Below, one piece after another: positions 61,745 through 64,000 of a stretch of 64,000 nucleotides of DNA. The position numbers were made by a program, and so were the translations under genes. How positions within the stretch are numbered: position 1 is the first letter of the stretch; every line of letters begins with the position of its first letter. Below the pieces are notes generated by a model, which did no database searches, was not told the origin of the DNA, and saw only the letters and a list, made by a program, of their open reading frames with translations. This stretch comes from DGNJ01 sp002388905 (GTDB lineage: Bacteria > Pseudomonadota > Gammaproteobacteria > Pseudomonadales > Porticoccaceae). The stretch covers positions 186,001 to 250,000 of the forward strand of contig DAITSJ010000001.1 of NCBI GenBank assembly GCA_036843405.1, written 5' to 3'.

Positions 61745-61952
61745 GACCGAGAAATCGTATAGCAGTAGAAAACTTTTAACCGTGAGTCAATTCGCTATCA
61801 AACACCCTGCGTTTAGCGAATCATCATTGCGATGGCTGAGATTTAATTCACAAAATAACGACATGGCCCCCGCATTTTTGAAGCTAGGACGCAGAGTGTA
61901 CATAGACGAGGAGAAATTTTTTCAGTGTTTAGATTCCATACAACAAAAATAG
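61743..61952 (+). CDS. Small helix-turn-helix protein (AlpA/excisionase-like)
   Basis: The 69-residue protein starts at ATG 61743 with AGGAG ten bases upstream (a TTG at 61734 would be too close). The sequence LTVSQFAIKHPAFSESSLRW fits a MerR-like helix-turn-helix, followed by a wing region KLGRRVYIDEEKFFQCLDSI as in HTH_17-type proteins. Such small proteins regulate excision or replication on mobile elements. It precedes the replication-like gene by 60 bp. Confidence 0.75.
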   Translation: MTEKSYSSRKLLTVSQFAIKHPAFSESSLRWLRFNSQNNDMAPAFLKLGRRVYIDEEKFFQCLDSIQQK

Positions 61953-62012
61953 CTTAAATGTAACGCTGCGTCTAATAGCCCGTAAACGTATAACAATGTA
62001 CAGAAATTGAAC

Positions 62013-62954
62013 ATGGCTACTCGTAGAATCAGACGAAGCAGAAGTATAGTTTCACCATTAATACTAGATAGAATCACTATGCTTTTCCCTCTAGAGGGGG
62101 TGGACTTCTCGCCCATAGAGAGACAGCTTAGAGAATGGGAAAACGATTCTGATATCCGCCTCTATCCCTCCTCCGGGCATCGTCGAGGATACCGTCTGAA
62201 TTATAAAGTTATATTATCGTTACAGGGAAACAAACAAGACGCATTCCTACAATTTAGGCCAGATAACTTTGGTAGAAACCAATTGAGGATAGATTTCAAT
62301 CCGGCTAAGTTGGGGAGTGAAAAGCTGGATAGACTGAATGTTTTCCTGCAGTGCCTAATAGGGTCAGATCATTACTACTCCGAATGGCAAAACGCGACGA
62401 TATCGCGAATAGACTTTGCCGTAGATTTGCGCAATTATGAGCTAGATGATCTCCTAATTTTTGTGCGTGGTAAGCGTCGACATGGATGGGGGGGCGGAGA
62501 CAACGGAATAGGACTAATACAGTGGGGCGGTGACAGGAGTCATCTATACTACGTTGCCTATGACAAGGCTAAGGAATTGAGGAGTAGGGGTATCATCCCG
62601 CGTACTGATAAGCTAACGCGAATTGAAGCTCGGATCCGAGGGAGTATGAAATGGCAAGATGTCTTTCTGCTTCAAAACCCTTTTTCCCGGATTCATCTTT
62701 ATGTGGCTAGGCGTGCTTTTGCATTCCCTGTAAGTGAAATCGAATATGCCTTATTTTTCGATTCCTGTAGGTTGCATGGAAACATCAATGGGGCTCTTCA
62801 GCGCATTCCCAATAGAAATAAACGCGAACGTTATCGGCAGTACCTTGCTCCATTAGAATGCAGCTGGTGGAATCCTGAAGCTATATGGTCGCAAACTCAT
62901 GGCGCGTTAGATAGGTTCAATGAGGACATGTGTAACCCGGATTGGGCGGCGTGA
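62013..62954 (+). CDS. Replication initiator-like protein (Rep_trans/RstA-type)
   Basis: The 313-residue protein starts at ATG 62013 (MATRRIRRSRS). It shows the order of motifs seen in replication initiation factors of rolling-circle plasmids and filamentous phages: SRIDFAVDL (131-139), then a YVAYDKAKE segment (180-188) and TRIEARIRG (202-210). Similar to the PF02486 pattern of conserved acidic and Tyr-x-Lys residues, but the fit is by eye only. It would let the element replicate after excision. Confidence 0.6.
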   Translation: MATRRIRRSRSIVSPLILDRITMLFPLEGVDFSPIERQLREWENDSDIRLYPSSGHRRGYRLNYKVILSLQGNKQDAFLQFRPDNFGRNQLRIDFNPAKLGSEKLDRLNVFLQCLIGSDHYYSEWQNATISRIDFAVDLRNYELDDLLIFVRGKRRHGWGGGDNGIGLIQWGGDRSHLYYVAYDKAKELRSRGIIPRTDKLTRIEARIRGSMKWQDVFLLQNPFSRIHLYVARRAFAFPVSEIEYALFFDSCRLHGNINGALQRIPNRNKRERYRQYLAPLECSWWNPEAIWSQTHGALDRFNEDMCNPDWAA

Positions 62955-63102
62955 GGTGCATATTCGTGAAGATCCTATAGACTAGAAAGTAAAAATCTGC
63001 CAAAAATATCCATTAGTTGTTAAAAGTTGTCAAAAATGAGAATTATTCCCAGAGATGAGAATAGCTTATAAAGTTTGAAATTGATTTCAATTTCGGGAAC
63101 CG
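62955..63102 (+). promoter_or_regulatory. Upstream region of the zinc-ribbon gene with operator-like repeat (copy 2)
   Basis: This gap contains TGAAATTGATTTCAA at 63076-63090, identical over 15 bp to the site upstream of int. It is part of the hairpin-like palindrome GAAATTG-ATTT-CAATTTC (63077-63094). It ends 9 bp before the ATG of the next gene, so a bound protein could block translation or transcription. Confidence 0.45.
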
Positions 63103-63822
63103 ATGACCTATCCTCACATCAAACACGCTTTCAGAGGGTCTAGATCTATGTCTACGGAGATGAACAAGTGGATGAAATCGCGGGATAAACATAAGGCTGA
63201 AGTCCAAAAGTATAGGGACATGGCTAGGGACGCAATGAAAGAGAAAAAGAATGCACAGAGCGATAGGGTGGAGTATTGGGCAGAGTTGCATGATAAATAC
63301 AAGGCGGAGGCTGATAAGCACGCTACCGAAGCGAGGCGGGCTTTGAATGAGTATAAAAAAGCAGTGAAACAAGAGGAGGCTAGAAAGGCGGAAAAACTAG
63401 CTGAGAAGAAGAGGGAACAACAATTGAGGGATTATAGGAAGCGAATGAAACAGGTTGGTTCTAAGGAATGGGGGCGACAATGGGACGTTAAAAAGGAGGC
63501 AATCAAGGTAGCCGAAAGACAAAAGAAGGAAGAGGAAAAAAACCAAGCGAAATGGCAAAGCGACGAAAATGAGCGGGAGGCTAAAGCAAAAGAGTTGGAA
63601 GCATGGAAGGAAACTAATCCTTTCAAGGAAGCGATTTGTCCATATTGCCAGAAGAAAGGTTATATCACTACTTTTTCCCAAAGGGAGAAGAAAGGGTTTA
63701 GTACCGGAAAGGCAACTTTTGGCGTTCTCACTGCGGGGGTGTCATTGCTGGCTACCGGCTTAGCCAAAAAAGGATATGTGACTACCAGATATTGCCGTTA
63801 TTGTAATATGAGTATAGGCTAA
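63103..63822 (+). CDS. Coiled-coil protein with C-terminal split zinc ribbon
   Basis: This 239-residue protein is not recognised. Residues 25-170 are almost entirely charged (Lys, Glu, Arg, Ala, Gln), a long coiled coil. The C-terminal 64 residues carry CPYC (Cys179, Cys182) and CRYC (Cys231, Cys234), a four-Cys zinc site. Between them lies a Gly-rich hydrophobic stretch GFSTGKATFGVLTAGVSLLA (198-217) that looks membrane-active or like a structural hairpin. I recall short zinc-ribbon tails of this form in phage and mobile-element proteins of unknown function. No role can be assigned. Confidence 0.7.
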   Translation: MTYPHIKHAFRGSRSMSTEMNKWMKSRDKHKAEVQKYRDMARDAMKEKKNAQSDRVEYWAELHDKYKAEADKHATEARRALNEYKKAVKQEEARKAEKLAEKKREQQLRDYRKRMKQVGSKEWGRQWDVKKEAIKVAERQKKEEEKNQAKWQSDENEREAKAKELEAWKETNPFKEAICPYCQKKGYITTFSQREKKGFSTGKATFGVLTAGVSLLATGLAKKGYVTTRYCRYCNMSIG

Positions 63823-63879
63823 TCAGCCCATGAGCCATAGTCTTTTGAATTCACTATTAGAATTATAGATATCGTTACT

Positions 63880-64000
63880 ATGAACGAAATATCGACTCAT
63901 TTCGCGAGACCGTGGGGAATAAGAACTCCAAATCTTACTCGGTATATGGAAAAGCAATACGTGGATGAGTTCTTTACACTTGGGAAACTACGGATTCCGT
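63880..64000 (+). CDS. Partial ORF at the window edge, unknown cargo
   Basis: Starting at ATG 63880, 40 residues are visible (MNEISTHFARPWGIRTPNL..., then KQYVDEFFTLGKLRIP) before the window ends. The phrase YVDEFFxxGKLRI recalls N-termini of uncharacterised proteins often carried on mobile elements, but this is a loose resemblance. Confidence 0.5.
   Translation, partial: MNEISTHFARPWGIRTPNLTRYMEKQYVDEFFTLGKLRIP

Larger units (their letters stand above)
59518..64000 (+). mobile_element. Integrated genetic element at tRNA-Thr (left part; continues past the window)
   Basis: The region after the tRNA is visibly AT-richer than the preceding 59 kb and has different codon use. Gene order is integrase, DUF6499/DUF2285-like regulator, small helix-turn-helix protein, replication initiator-like protein, coiled-coil zinc-ribbon protein and a partial ORF. 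No phage structural, relaxase or conjugation gene is visible in this part. It could be a satellite, an integrated plasmid or phage-like replicon, or the end of a larger integrative element. Confidence 0.85.

Noticed and set aside
1..64000. CRISPR arrays, rRNA genes and insertion sequences
   Set aside because: No regularly spaced direct repeats, rRNA sequence, transposase gene or terminal inverted repeats were seen.

Overview
This window looks like the replication-origin side of a gammaproteobacterial chromosome. It is GC-rich until about 59,520, then visibly AT-richer. The gene neighbourhoods match Pseudomonas-type gammaproteobacteria most closely: parAB beside mnmG-rsmG, a cytochrome c oxidase cluster with SURF1/CtaA/CyoE/Sco, znuA/zur-znuC-znuB, an APH-type homoserine kinase next to polA, then engB, cytochrome c4 and dsbA. 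No species can be named from the sequence alone.

Layout. 1-5986 (minus strand): dnaN (cut by the window edge), dnaA, then mnmE-yidC-yidD-rnpA-rpmH. 5987-6520: a 534-bp non-coding region with DnaA boxes and an AT-rich tract at the strand switch, the best oriC candidate. 6521-17913 (plus): mnmG-rsmG-parA-parB and the full nine-gene ATP synthase operon, closed by a 20-bp-stem terminator. 18085-25581: glmU-glmS, a penicillin-binding endopeptidase, uvrD and an orphan TRAP substrate-binding lipoprotein. 25598-35376: a TIGR02444-type gene, a frameshifted pgpA, and the operon def-fmt-rsmB-trkH-trkA-trkH, which carries two TrkH paralogues around one TrkA; a LysM protein is divergent. 35446-40669: dprA, tsaC, hemF-aroE, a gamma-carbonic-anhydrase-like protein, a YheV-like zinc ribbon and an unrecognised protein. 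41139-49802: aa3-type cytochrome c oxidase with a cytochrome-c-fused subunit II, plus heme A synthesis and copper assembly factors. 49806-53847: the zinc uptake system with its Zur repressor and two Zur-box-like palindromes, and thrB. 53953-59392: polA, a small-RNA locus, engB, cytochrome c4 and a lipoprotein-type DsbA.

A tRNA-Thr(CGT) gene at 59441-59517 marks the left end of an integrated element that runs past the window's right edge. It encodes a tyrosine integrase, an overlapping DUF6499/DUF2285-like regulator, a small helix-turn-helix protein, a replication-initiator-like protein, a coiled-coil/zinc-ribbon protein and a truncated cargo ORF. The left end holds two pairs of TGGGRCA motifs in inverted arrangement, likely integrase arm sites, and a 15-bp operator-like sequence that recurs exactly once more upstream of the zinc-ribbon gene.

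The observations most worth following are: (1) the polA-engB gap contains a consensus sigma-E promoter (GGAACTT-N15-TCTAA) driving a ~118-nt RNA with a 5' hairpin and a CU-rich terminator loop, followed by a second terminator-ended RNA sharing a CU-rich 9-mer; this is the position of Spot 42 in enterics and ErsA in Pseudomonas; (2) the rpmH-to-mnmE block is inverted relative to the Pseudomonas order, leaving DnaA boxes on both sides and suggesting a split or relocated origin; (3) a one-base loss in pgpA; (4) the Rep-encoding element at tRNA-Thr and its unfamiliar cargo.
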